Notes under the pieces: model-generated | What the model was told of the DNA's origin: nothing | Databases searched by the model: none | The model's input: only the letters and a program-made list of their open reading frames with translations | Shown here: positions 9,440-17,707 of the stretch, in pieces | How the letters are laid out: each line of letters opens with the position of its first letter | Position numbering within the stretch: the stretch's first letter is position 1 | Program-made: the position numbers and the translations under genes | Origin: Stutzerimonas urumqiensis | Lineage (GTDB): Bacteria > Pseudomonadota > Gammaproteobacteria > Pseudomonadales > Pseudomonadaceae | Direction of reading: 5' to 3' | Length of the DNA stretch: 64,000 bases | Assembly: GCF_003640395.1 (NCBI RefSeq) | Contig: NZ_RBZQ01000006.1 | Span: 186,001-250,000, forward strand

Positions 9440-9741
9440 TGGGTATTGCCCTCAGTGGTTGACTGGTGTTTCCGTGGGTCTGCTTGGAGACCGGGCAGAC
9501 AGGCTGCCGACGGAATGCGCTGCCGGCGTGGCGCATTCCTCCCGACGGCATTGCGTCGTCGAGTCGAGTCCGTTCTAACCCATTCCAGCGGCCGGCTGGA
9601 ATGATCGTTTTGTCATAAGCAGGTAACGATCCTGCCGCGTTACCCATAAGCAAGGTGTCCAGCTGCCGGCATTGCCTGTCGAGCGCTGAACCAAACGCAC
9701 ATTCCTGTTCCCTTCGCCTGAAATGGCCCGCTGGAAACCAC
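9440..9741. promoter_or_regulatory. Divergent rmf / rlmKL control region with inverted and direct repeats
   Basis: This 302-bp gap holds no convincing gene. It contains a 9-bp perfect inverted repeat with 10-nt loop (9512-9520 / 9531-9539), a 9-bp repeat with 5-nt loop (9581-9589 / 9595-9603) followed on the plus strand by the T-rich GATCGTTTTG, and a 7-bp repeat GGTAACG/CGTTACC (9622-9628 / 9638-9644). A direct repeat, CATAAGCAGGT (9614) and CATAAGCAAGGT (9645), recurs 31 bp apart, about three helical turns. The T-rich stretch could mark the end of a short plus-strand transcript. No confident -35/-10 pair was found. Confidence 0.5.
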
Positions 9742-11925
9742 ATGACCGACCGCTACGAATTGATCCTGACCTGTCCCAAGAGCCTCGAAGGGTTGCTGCT
9801 CCAGGAGGCCGCCGACCTCGGACTCGAAGCGGCCCGGGAACAGGTGGCTGCGGTGGTCGGCCAGGCGACCCTGGAAACGGCCTATCGGCTGTGCTTGTGG
9901 TCGCGCCTGGCGAACCGTGTGCTGCTGTCGCTGGGACGCTTCGAGGTCGATAGCGCGCAGCAGCTCTACGAGGCGATCCATGGGATCGATTGGCATGAGC
10001 ATTTGCTCCCTGAGGGCAGCCTCGCCGTCGAGTTCAGCGGTCGCGGGGCAGGCATCGACAACACGCATTTCGGCGCGCTGAAGGTCAAGGACGCCATTGT
10101 CGATCGGTTGCGCACGGCGTCCGGCCAGCGACCGAGCATCGACAAGATCGCGCCCGACTTGCGTGTTCATGTGCGGCTGGAGAGAGGGCAGGCGGTCGTT
10201 TCCATCGATCTGGCCGGGCAAAGCCTGCACCAGCGTGGCTATCGCCTACAGCAAGGTGCCGCGCCGCTGAAAGAGAACCTTGCGGCGGCGCTGCTGCTGC
10301 GGGCCGGCTGGCCGGCGCTGGCCGAGCAGGGACGCGCACTGGCCGATCCGATGTGCGGGGTCGGCACCTTTCTGATCGAAGCGGCGATGATGGCCGCCGA
10401 TATCGCACCGAACCTGCGGCGCGAGCGCTGGGGATTCAGCGGTTGGCTGGGCCATGTGCCGGCGCTGTGGAGCCGCCTGCATGCGCAGGCGCAGGCCAGG
10501 GCGACCGCAGGGCTGGCCAAGCCGCCGTTGTGGATTCGAGGCTACGAGGCCGATCCGCGGTTGATCCAGCCTGCGCGCAACAACATCGAGCGCGCGGGTT
10601 TGTCCGCGTGGGTGAAGGTCTACCAGGGTGAGCTGGCCACGTTCGAGCCAGTGCCCGATCGCGGCCAGGCCGGTCTCGTCATCTGCAATCCACCCTATGG
10701 CGAGCGACTCGGCGACGAGGCCAGCCTGCTGTATCTCTATCAGCATCTGGGTGAGCGGCTGCGGGTGGCTTGCCTGGGCTGGGAGGCGGCGATCTTCACC
10801 GCTGCGCCGGAGCTCGGCAAGCGCATGGGATTGCGCAGCCACAAGCAATACGCCTTCTGGAACGGTGCGCTGCCGAGCAAGCTGCTGCTGATTCGCGTCG
10901 AGCCGACGCAATTCGTGATCGGCGCACGTGAGGCGGGCAAGGAAGCCCAGGGCCAGCAGGATCGGCCGGAAAGCGCGCCGGTGCGGTTGAGCGAAGGCGG
11001 GCAGATGTTCGCCAACCGGCTGAAGAAGAACCTTCGACAGTTCGCTAAATGGGCCCGTCGCGAAAGCATCGAATGCTACCGCCTGTATGACGCCGACATG
11101 CCCGAGTACGCCCTGGCGATCGACCTGTATGGCGATCGCGTCCATGTTCAGGAATACGCTCCTCCGCGCTCGATCGACGCCGACAAGGCGCAGGCCCGCC
11201 TGCTCGATGCCCTGGCGGCCATTCCCCAGGCGCTCGGGATCGACGCATCGCAGGTGGTGGTCAAGCGACGCGAACGCCAGAGCGGCACTCGGCAGTATGA
11301 GCGTCAGGGCTCGGAAGGTACGTTCCGCGAGGTCGAGGAAGGTGGTGTCAAGCTGCTGGTCAACCTGACCGACTATCTGGACACCGGACTGTTCCTGGAT
11401 CACCGGCCGCTGCGGTTGCGCATCCAGCGCGAAGCGGCGGGCAAGCGGTTTCTCAATTTGTTCTGCTACACCGCGACGGCAACGGTGCATGCCGCCAAGG
11501 GTGGCGCACGCAGCACACTGAGCGTGGACCTCTCACGGACCTATCTGGACTGGGCGCGTCGTAACCTCGCGCTGAACGGCTTCTCCGAGAAGCATCGCCT
11601 GGAGCAGGGCGACGTCATGGAGTGGCTGGACGCGGACCGCGGCCAGTACGACCTGATCTTCATGGATCCACCCACCTTTTCCAATTCCAAGCGCATGGAA
11701 GGTGTGTTCGATGTGCAGCGGGATCAGGTCCGCCTGATCGACCTAGCGATGGCTCGGCTTGCGCCCGGCGGCACGCTGTACTTCTCCAACAACTTCCGTC
11801 GTTTCGCGCTCGAAGAAGGGCTCTGCCAGCGTTATCGGGTGGAGGAAATCAGCGATCAGACGATCGACGAGGATTTCAGGCGCAATCCGAAAATTCACCG
11901 CGCCTGGAAGATCCAGGCGCGGTGA
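9742..11925 (+). CDS. rlmL: 23S rRNA (guanine-2445-N2)/(guanine-2069-N7)-methyltransferase, fused RlmK-RlmL
   Basis: Bifunctional enzyme that modifies G2445 and G2069 of 23S rRNA during 50S assembly. The 727-aa protein has an N-terminal THUMP RNA-binding region (about 45-155), then the m2G methyltransferase domain with the catalytic NPPYGERLG motif at residue 316, and a C-terminal RlmK-type domain with MDPPTF around D642. The ATG at 9742 is chosen because the N terminus (MTDRYELILTCPK) aligns with Pseudomonas RlmL; the frame stays open upstream but has no better start. The last codons form a hairpin that probably terminates the convergent dacB transcript. Confidence 0.96.
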   Translation: MTDRYELILTCPKSLEGLLLQEAADLGLEAAREQVAAVVGQATLETAYRLCLWSRLANRVLLSLGRFEVDSAQQLYEAIHGIDWHEHLLPEGSLAVEFSGRGAGIDNTHFGALKVKDAIVDRLRTASGQRPSIDKIAPDLRVHVRLERGQAVVSIDLAGQSLHQRGYRLQQGAAPLKENLAAALLLRAGWPALAEQGRALADPMCGVGTFLIEAAMMAADIAPNLRRERWGFSGWLGHVPALWSRLHAQAQARATAGLAKPPLWIRGYEADPRLIQPARNNIERAGLSAWVKVYQGELATFEPVPDRGQAGLVICNPPYGERLGDEASLLYLYQHLGERLRVACLGWEAAIFTAAPELGKRMGLRSHKQYAFWNGALPSKLLLIRVEPTQFVIGAREAGKEAQGQQDRPESAPVRLSEGGQMFANRLKKNLRQFAKWARRESIECYRLYDADMPEYALAIDLYGDRVHVQEYAPPRSIDADKAQARLLDALAAIPQALGIDASQVVVKRRERQSGTRQYERQGSEGTFREVEEGGVKLLVNLTDYLDTGLFLDHRPLRLRIQREAAGKRFLNLFCYTATATVHAAKGGARSTLSVDLSRTYLDWARRNLALNGFSEKHRLEQGDVMEWLDADRGQYDLIFMDPPTFSNSKRMEGVFDVQRDQVRLIDLAMARLAPGGTLYFSNNFRRFALEEGLCQRYRVEEISDQTIDEDFRRNPKIHRAWKIQAR
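11896..11924 (-). terminator. dacB terminator embedded in the rlmL 3' end
   Basis: A 13-bp perfect stem (11896-11908 with 11912-11924) closes a 3-nt loop. It lies inside the last ten codons of rlmL. Read on the minus strand it starts seven bases after the dacB stop and is followed by AATTTTCGG, so it has the form of an intrinsic terminator for dacB; on the plus strand no T-run follows. Confidence 0.65.
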
Positions 11926-11930
11926 TCGGG

Positions 11931-13421
11931 TCAGCGTTGCGCGGTGGTGGTACCGGGGGTTTGTCCCGAGAGGCTGACGAGCACCTGGTCGAGGATCGAC
12001 GAGGCGCCCCATGGGCGCGGGTCGTTGAGAATCGCGACCACTGCCCAGGTGTTGCCGTTGCCGTCGCGGCTGTAGCCGGCGATCGCCCGAACGGTATTGA
12101 GGGTGCCCGTCTTGATGTGTGCCTTGCCTGCCACGGGTGTATTGCGCAACCGCTTGCGCATGGTGCCGTCTATGGCGGCCAGCGGCAGCGATGAAATGAA
12201 CTCGGCAGCGTAGGGGCTCTGCCAGGCTGCTTGCAGCAGGATGGCGAGTTCTCGCGCGCTGACGCGCTCGTCCCTCGACAGGCCGGAGCCGTTCTCGATC
12301 ACCAGGTGGGGCGCCGTGATGCCTTTCTTGGCCAGCCACTGACGGATCACGCGCTGTGCCGCCTTGGAGTCGTCGCCATCGGCCTCGTTGCGGAATTCCG
12401 CGCCGAGGCTGAGGAACAACTGCCGTGCCATCGTGTTGTTACTGTACTTGTTGATGTCGCGGATGATTTCGACGAGGTCCGGCGAATAAGCGCGTGCCAG
12501 CAGCTGCGCGCCCTTCGGTACGTCGCCCATGCGGTCCGCGCCGCGGATGGTCCCGCCCAGCTCCTTCCACAGCGCGCGCACCGTGCCGGCGGCGTAGCTG
12601 GGGTGGTCGAGCATGGACAGGTATGTCTGGCCGCTACAGCCCTGGGCGAGCTTGCCGGTCACCACGACGGTCACGCCGCCGTCTGCGTTGGCGATAGGGT
12701 TGTAGCGTACATCGGGCCAGCCCGGGCACTTGGCGCGCGGCAGCGCCTGGACGCGGTTGTCGATGCGGATGGTGTCGATCGGCGGCTCGGCGACGATCGA
12801 CACCTTGCCACCATCGTTGCGGGCAATGAAGCGAACGACCTTCAGGTTGACCAGGAGCGAATCCGGTCCGACCAGGAAGGGTTTGTTCTGATCGCCACCA
12901 TCATCCTTGAACACGGGCAGATCCGGCTTGATGAAATGGCCCCGATCGAGCACCAGGTCGCCTGTCACTTCCCGAACACCGTTTGCCCGCAAGTCACGCA
13001 GCAACAGCCAGAGCTTCTCCATGTTCAGCTTCGGATCGCCGCCGCCCTTGAGATAGAGGTCGCCGTCCAGGACGCCATTCTTGACCGGGCCGTCCGCGTA
13101 GAACTCGGTGGTCCACTTGTGATCGGGGCCGAGAAGCTCGAGCGCGGCATAGGTGGTGACCAGCTTCATCGTCGAAGCCGGGTTCACCGATACATCCGCA
13201 TTGACGAACGTAGGGGCGCCGCTGCCGTTGAGCGGCAGCATCGCGACCGACAGGGATTCGCTGGAAATCTTGTTGGCCTTCAGCGCTTGTTCGACGCGGC
13301 GCGGCAGCTCCTGATTGGCTGCCACGGCAGGGAGTGAAAGCGGGATGGACAAGGCAAGCATCGCCAGACCACGAAGCGCCGATGTCGCGGCGGAACGGCG
13401 AAAAGACAGAATTCGCTGCAT
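11931..13421 (-). CDS. dacB: D-alanyl-D-alanine carboxypeptidase/endopeptidase, PBP4 type
   Basis: Periplasmic class C penicillin-binding protein that trims and cleaves peptidoglycan cross-links. In P. aeruginosa loss of dacB is known to derepress AmpC. The 496-aa protein has an N-terminal signal sequence (residues 1-34, ending AVA-A) and the three active-site motifs: SxxK as S83-T-M-K86, SxN as S-N-N near residue 330, and K437-T-G. The start at 13421 gives a proper signal peptide; the frame remains open 19 codons upstream but adds only a polar extension. No strong Shine-Dalgarno is visible. Convergent with rlmL. Confidence 0.96.
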   Translation of the reverse strand: MQRILSFRRSAATSALRGLAMLALSIPLSLPAVAANQELPRRVEQALKANKISSESLSVAMLPLNGSGAPTFVNADVSVNPASTMKLVTTYAALELLGPDHKWTTEFYADGPVKNGVLDGDLYLKGGGDPKLNMEKLWLLLRDLRANGVREVTGDLVLDRGHFIKPDLPVFKDDGGDQNKPFLVGPDSLLVNLKVVRFIARNDGGKVSIVAEPPIDTIRIDNRVQALPRAKCPGWPDVRYNPIANADGGVTVVVTGKLAQGCSGQTYLSMLDHPSYAAGTVRALWKELGGTIRGADRMGDVPKGAQLLARAYSPDLVEIIRDINKYSNNTMARQLFLSLGAEFRNEADGDDSKAAQRVIRQWLAKKGITAPHLVIENGSGLSRDERVSARELAILLQAAWQSPYAAEFISSLPLAAIDGTMRKRLRNTPVAGKAHIKTGTLNTVRAIAGYSRDGNGNTWAVVAILNDPRPWGASSILDQVLVSLSGQTPGTTTAQR

Positions 13422-13610
13422 GTTTCTGTGACCCACAGCTAGAGGGGAAAAATTGGCGCCATTATGCCCGACGCTCACGGCGATGTGCCGCTATCCGACA
13501 GGCGACGATACTTGCACGCTAGCAGAGGATCGCTCCTGCCGCTGCGGGTCGTGCCATGCCCCGGTTGCTGCTAGAGTGCCCGCCCATTTCGAAGAAAAAG
13601 GTGCCCGGCC

Positions 13611-13952
13611 GTGGCTATCCGTTCCCGACGTTTGCGCAAGAAGCTCTGTGTGGATGAATTTCAGGAGTTGGGCTGTGAGTTGCAGCTGAACTATCGCGAG
13701 GGGCTGGACGCCGAGGCGGTCCGGTCGTTCTTTCAATCGTTCCTGGACGAAGCGATCGAAGCCAACGGTCTGGGTTTCATCGGCGGTGAGGAATACGGCT
13801 TCATCTGCCTGGCTCGTCGGGGCTCGGTGACCGAGGAGCAGCGCCAAGCCGTACAAACCTGGCTGGAAGGGCGCCAGGAACTCGCGGGATTTACGCTGAG
13901 CCCGCTGATTGACGTCTGGTATCCGAATACTCCGGTTGGCGCGGCCGGCTGA
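13611..13952 (+). CDS. yggL: YggL family 50S ribosome-binding protein (DUF469)
   Basis: A 113-aa protein of the YggL family, linked to 50S subunit association. The signature is the N-terminal RSRRLRKKLCVDEFQELG (about residues 4-21) and the GLGFIGGEEYGFI segment (about 53-65). It uses a GTG start with AAAAAGG just upstream. The gene is divergent from dacB and converges on the FUSC gene, whose stop lies six bases beyond. Confidence 0.93.
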   Translation: MAIRSRRLRKKLCVDEFQELGCELQLNYREGLDAEAVRSFFQSFLDEAIEANGLGFIGGEEYGFICLARRGSVTEEQRQAVQTWLEGRQELAGFTLSPLIDVWYPNTPVGAAG

Positions 13953-13958
13953 TCCGGA

Positions 13959-15023
13959 TCAAGGAACACTGCCGCTCTTCTCTCGACGCTGGTTGCGTCT
14001 ACCCAGCCAGCGTTGGATGAGATGCATGAACAAGGCCACCGACAGTGCCAGCAGGACCCCGGTCAACGCGTTGACCAGCCTGATCTGTGGAAGATTCCAG
14101 TCCTGCGCGAGCGTTTCGGCCAACAGCACGAAACAGAGCGTCGTCTGCAGGACGAACAGGCCGTAGTGATGCGCCTGAAAGGCGCGGGACAGCGTCACCA
14201 GCGGCAGCAGGATCATCACCATCAAGGCCGGCTCGGCGAGGCTATGTCCGAGGTAGATCAGGACGGCCGCGGCCAGAAAGATGGCGAGCCCGGCTTGTAT
14301 CGCGCGGACGATGCTCTTGTTGAGATCGAGTTGCAGCGTCGTGAAGACCGCCAGGGTCAGCCAGTAGCCACGCGGCTGCTCGGTGAGATTCACGACCAGG
14401 CCGGCGAGCGCGGCAGCCGAAACATAGGTGATAGCCTGGACACGCCATTGGCGGATAGGCGTGCGCCGGGCATGCCGTCGCAGAACCTTGAGCAGTCCAA
14501 GCAGGCGCGGCATGTACGGCCACATCCGCAGGCCATGCATGCCGCGCAGACCGAACGCCAGCAGCGTGACCCAGAGACCGCCCAGCGCGAAAAGCACGGC
14601 AACCGCCTGCGCGTTGCCCAAGGTGCTCACGCCGACCTGCCCCTGTCCGAGGCACAGGCAGATCGCAAGCCCGATGCCGAGCTTGCCGGCTTCCTCGCCA
14701 AAGCGCTGGAGCCAGGCCAGCAACAGGGCATAAAAGGCGAACAGGCCTAGGCTTGCAAGTGGATGGTGCGCCGACCAGAAGCCGAGGCCTGCGCTGCAGG
14801 CGCCGAGGCCGATCAGCAACAGCATGCGCAGCATGCCGAGGCGATGCAGGGGATCGGCTTTCGCCGCCTGGAATGCGCCAACCGTCGCCCAGAGAAAACC
14901 GGGGTGGCCGCTGAACAAGCCGAGCAGCAACGGCAGGGCACAGCCAAAGCCGGTAACGGCAGCGGCACCCCATGCCGGGTGGCCTGGCTTCCAGCGAAGA
15001 ATCTGCCGCAAGTACCGTCTCAT
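13959..15023 (-). CDS. FUSC family inner-membrane protein
   Basis: A 354-aa integral membrane protein with two clusters of hydrophobic helices (about residues 20-180 and 220-340) separated by a basic linker rich in arginine (about 185-215), the layout of FUSC/fusaric-acid-resistance and aromatic-acid-exporter-like proteins. The short cytoplasmic tail is basic. The exported substrate is not predictable. The start is two bases past the dgt stop, so the two genes are almost certainly co-transcribed; the frame reads open back into dgt but MRRYLRQ is the natural N terminus. Confidence 0.85.
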   Translation of the reverse strand: MRRYLRQILRWKPGHPAWGAAAVTGFGCALPLLLGLFSGHPGFLWATVGAFQAAKADPLHRLGMLRMLLLIGLGACSAGLGFWSAHHPLASLGLFAFYALLLAWLQRFGEEAGKLGIGLAICLCLGQGQVGVSTLGNAQAVAVLFALGGLWVTLLAFGLRGMHGLRMWPYMPRLLGLLKVLRRHARRTPIRQWRVQAITYVSAAALAGLVVNLTEQPRGYWLTLAVFTTLQLDLNKSIVRAIQAGLAIFLAAAVLIYLGHSLAEPALMVMILLPLVTLSRAFQAHHYGLFVLQTTLCFVLLAETLAQDWNLPQIRLVNALTGVLLALSVALFMHLIQRWLGRRNQRREKSGSVP

Positions 15024-15025
15024 CG

Positions 15026-16357
15026 CTAAACCGGACTGGAGCGGCCCGTCATCTCGCCAGCCATCTCCGTGGCGTAGCTGTCCGTCATGCCGGCGATGAA
15101 GTCGATCACGCGTAGGAAGGACTGATACAGCGGCCACTCTGGACGCGGCGCGTTATTGCCGAGCAGGTCCATGATGCGGCGGTTCTTGAACGACAGATCG
15201 CCGCCATGGTGCTGTTCCAATGCCGCGCCGCAGAACGCGTTGAGCAGGATTTCGAGCGTGGTGTAGGCGCCGATCTCATGCAGCGTCTTGCGCTTGTCCT
15301 GAAAGATCTTCTGGCGGGCCAGCGCCTTGGCTTGCAGGACGCACGTCTTGGCCGGGCCGTGCATGTGCTCGACCAGATCGCCCGCCAGGGTGCCGTTCAG
15401 CAGCGCCTGTTGCTGATCGACGAAGGCGCGTGCGGCGGCGTTGGTCAGATGCTCGATCGCCTTGCCGCGAAGAATCGCCAGCTTGCGCCGGCGAGAATCC
15501 TGCGGGCCCAGCTGACGATAGGTCTGCGGCAGGTCATCGCCGACGAGGCCCAGCAACAGCGCCTCGACTTCGGCATAGTCCAGCAACTCCATTTCCAGGC
15601 CGTCTTCCAGATCGATCAGGCCATAGCAGATGTCGTCGGCTGCCTCCATCAGGTAAACGAGCGGATGGCGGGCCCAGCGCTGGTCTTCGATCTGTGGCAG
15701 GCCCAGCTTGGATGCGATCTGCTCGAGCAGCGGCAGCTCGTTCTGGTAGCAACCGAACTTGTGCTTCTTGTAGCCCAGCGCTTCGGCGTGGCGGGAGGTC
15801 CACGGATATTTCAGGTAGGTACCGAGCGTGGCGTAGGTGAGTCGCGTGCCGCCGTCGAACTGGTGATATTCGAGCTGCGTGAGTACGCGGAATCCTTGCG
15901 CATTGCCTTCGAAACTGAGGAAGTCATGGCGCTCCGCCTCGCTCATCCGATCCAGCCAGCCGCGATCCGCAGCCTGCCGGAACCAGTGACGAATCGCGTC
16001 TTCACCGGAATGACCGAAGGGAGGATTGCCGATGTCGTGTGCCAGGCAGGCTGACTGGACGATCATCCCGAGGTCCGCAGGGCTGCACCAGGCGGGCAGC
16101 GCATCGCGTAACACTTCGCCAACCCGCATGCCGAGCGAGCGGCCGACGCAGCTCACCTCCAGCGAATGGGTCAGGCGCGTATGGATATGGTCGTTGCTCG
16201 AAACGGGGTGAACCTGCGTCTTGCGACCGAGCCGGCGGAACGCACCGGAAAAGATGATCCGATCATGATCCTTGTGGAAAGGGCTTCGGCCTAATTCGTC
16301 GTCGCTCTGCACCGCCTTACCCAGGCGCTCGCGTGTCAGTAGTGTTTCCCACTCCAA
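15026..16357 (-). CDS. dgt: Deoxyguanosinetriphosphate triphosphohydrolase-like protein
   Basis: HD-domain hydrolase that converts dGTP (or related dNTPs) to deoxynucleoside and triphosphate. In the 443-aa product the metal-binding HD motif is visible as H64 (THSLEVS) and H107-D108 in the [15 protein letters not shown] block. Downstream motifs include [14 protein letters not shown] (about 165-178) and [13 protein letters not shown] (about 234-246). The length suits the dGTPase family-1-like proteins common in Pseudomonas. It is the upstream partner of the FUSC gene. Substrate preference within the family is uncertain. Confidence 0.93.
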   Translation of the reverse strand: MEWETLLTRERLGKAVQSDDELGRSPFHKDHDRIIFSGAFRRLGRKTQVHPVSSNDHIHTRLTHSLEVSCVGRSLGMRVGEVLRDALPAWCSPADLGMIVQSACLAHDIGNPPFGHSGEDAIRHWFRQAADRGWLDRMSEAERHDFLSFEGNAQGFRVLTQLEYHQFDGGTRLTYATLGTYLKYPWTSRHAEALGYKKHKFGCYQNELPLLEQIASKLGLPQIEDQRWARHPLVYLMEAADDICYGLIDLEDGLEMELLDYAEVEALLLGLVGDDLPQTYRQLGPQDSRRRKLAILRGKAIEHLTNAAARAFVDQQQALLNGTLAGDLVEHMHGPAKTCVLQAKALARQKIFQDKRKTLHEIGAYTTLEILLNAFCGAALEQHHGGDLSFKNRRIMDLLGNNAPRPEWPLYQSFLRVIDFIAGMTDSYATEMAGEMTGRSSPV

Positions 16358-16453
16358 AGGGCGATCTCCGTCATCAAAACGCCGTCCATAGTCACGCGTG
16401 CTGCCACGGCCAGGCCGGCACGCGCCGAGATTAACACTGGATGACGAAGCTGC

Positions 16454-16762
16454 TCAGTGCCGCTGAAGCCGTTGCTTGCCTTTGATCAAGGGGTAGACGG
16501 CGAGCGCGATCCTTGCCAGCCGCCCGACCTTGCCCAAACGCTTGCCGAAGAGCGCAAGCACCACGGTGGTGGCGAGCATGAGCGGGCGCTTGTTCGAAGC
16601 CGAGGCCGTCGCCCGATGCGCCAGCATTCCCTTGAATTGCTGAACCGGGTTGGAGAGCGGCTGGGCGTTGTACAGCAGCTGCTGGCGGTGCATCTCCATG
16701 CGCAGGCGTACCAGGTCCTTGCGCATGCTCAGCTCCGTCGCATTACTGAGGGGAAGACTCAT
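16454..16762 (-). CDS. Small basic protein, third gene of the DUF883 operon
   Basis: A 102-aa protein with a polar, Arg/Gln-rich N-terminal half (residues 1-50) and a C-terminal half containing a hydrophobic stretch (about 63-75) flanked by basic residues, ending KGKQRLQRH. It resembles YqjK-type proteins in size and context but I cannot confirm homology. The ATG overlaps the stop of the holin-like gene by four bases (ATGA), which fixes the start and shows translational coupling. Confidence 0.8.
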   Translation of the reverse strand: MSLPLSNATELSMRKDLVRLRMEMHRQQLLYNAQPLSNPVQQFKGMLAHRATASASNKRPLMLATTVVLALFGKRLGKVGRLARIALAVYPLIKGKQRLQRH

Positions 16763-17142
16763 GGCAGCAACCTCTCTCGGTTTCGGGCCAGCTCTTCGAG
16801 GGTGGCCCTGAAGGGATCGGCACATTCGCGTGCGAGGTTGACGGCACGTAGCACGCATACCGCCAGCGCGATGGCGTACACCAGGCACAGCACGAGGATC
16901 GCTGCGATGCGATGCGTTTCCCAGAAGGCGATGACTACAGCGGCCGACAATCCGACAAGTATGAGCAGCGCCAGAATGAGGCTGATGCCGGCCAGCAGGA
17001 ACAGGCGGAACGTACGAATCTTCTCTTCCTTGAACTCGATACCGATCAGTTCAAGGTGACCTTGCAGCAATCCCACGAAGGCGCCGCCCAGCTTTTTCAA
17101 CGATGGCTTGGGTGCGTCATCGCCCGGTTGAGTCGCATCCAT
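16759..17142 (-). CDS. Phage holin family / YqjE-type membrane protein
   Basis: A 127-aa protein with a polar N terminus, an amphipathic region (about 20-42) and two adjacent membrane helices (about 47-70 and 77-97), followed by a charged tail. This matches the YqjE/DUF1469 group that databases label phage holin family; it is not evidence of a prophage. It lies between a DUF883 gene and a small basic protein gene, the same trio as yqjD-yqjE-yqjK in enterobacteria. Start supported by AAGGA 9 nt upstream. Confidence 0.87.
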   Translation of the reverse strand: MDATQPGDDAPKPSLKKLGGAFVGLLQGHLELIGIEFKEEKIRTFRLFLLAGISLILALLILVGLSAAVVIAFWETHRIAAILVLCLVYAIALAVCVLRAVNLARECADPFRATLEELARNRERLLP

Positions 17143-17155
17143 CGTCCGGTCCTTG

Positions 17156-17563
17156 TCAGCGGCGCGCGCTTATCAGTCCAAGCAAGAAGCCAACGCCCGC
17201 GGCAATGCCGAGCGACTGCCAAGGATGGGTATGTACGTATTCCTCAGTGCATTGGATGGCGGCCTGGCCTTGTGTATTCAGCTGGCCCTGGCGCTCTTTC
17301 ATCATGCCCTGGGCACGGCTGATGTTGGCGCTGATGCGGGTGCGCAGTTCCTGAGCCTGGGTGCCGGCGGTGTCCTGGGTGTGCTTGAGCAAACGTTCAG
17401 TGTCGGCGATCAGTGTCTGGAATTCTTCAATCAATGCATTTTGCGCCGTCCGAAGATTGCGCTTGTGGGCTTCGGTATCGAACAGCGCCCCGTGCGACTG
17501 GGAGGCTTGGCTGGTCGTGCCCGTTTCGTCGTCGGTAAGTGGAGTGGTCGGTTCTAGCGCCAT
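17156..17563 (-). CDS. DUF883 family (YqjD/ElaB-type) tail-anchored protein
   Basis: A 135-aa protein with a long polar coiled-coil-like helix (about residues 30-105) and a single C-terminal membrane helix ending GLLIS-ARR, as in YqjD and ElaB. Those proteins anchor stationary-phase ribosomes to the inner membrane in E. coli; a similar role here is inferred from family. It is the first gene of a three-gene operon. The start at 17563 fits the family better than the longer open frame, and the sequence upstream contains GGAACTG as a possible ribosome site. Confidence 0.87.
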   Translation of the reverse strand: MALEPTTPLTDDETGTTSQASQSHGALFDTEAHKRNLRTAQNALIEEFQTLIADTERLLKHTQDTAGTQAQELRTRISANISRAQGMMKERQGQLNTQGQAAIQCTEEYVHTHPWQSLGIAAGVGFLLGLISARR

Positions 17564-17660
17564 CGTGCAGTTCCTTTTTCGAAGAGATGCCTGGGTGGGC
17601 TTTCGATGCCACTGCTTTCGAGCATGGACCGCAAGCAAGGTTCCCTCCGGACGACCGCCC

Positions 17661-17689
17661 AAAAAGAAACCCGCCAATTGGCGGGTTTC
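17661..17689 (-). terminator. Intrinsic terminator of the porin gene
   Basis: A 10-bp stem GAAACCCGCC/GGCGGGTTTC (17666-17689) closes the loop AATT. On the minus strand it is followed by CTTTTTGGG, giving a U-rich tail 19 bases after the porin stop. It separates the porin from the downstream DUF883 operon. Confidence 0.85.
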
Positions 17690-17707
17690 CTTACTGCGCG
17701 TTGCTAT

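Noticed and set aside
16759..17142. Possible prophage remnant, from the holin-like label
   Set aside because: The gene is part of a YqjD/YqjE-type chromosomal operon, and no other phage gene is nearby.
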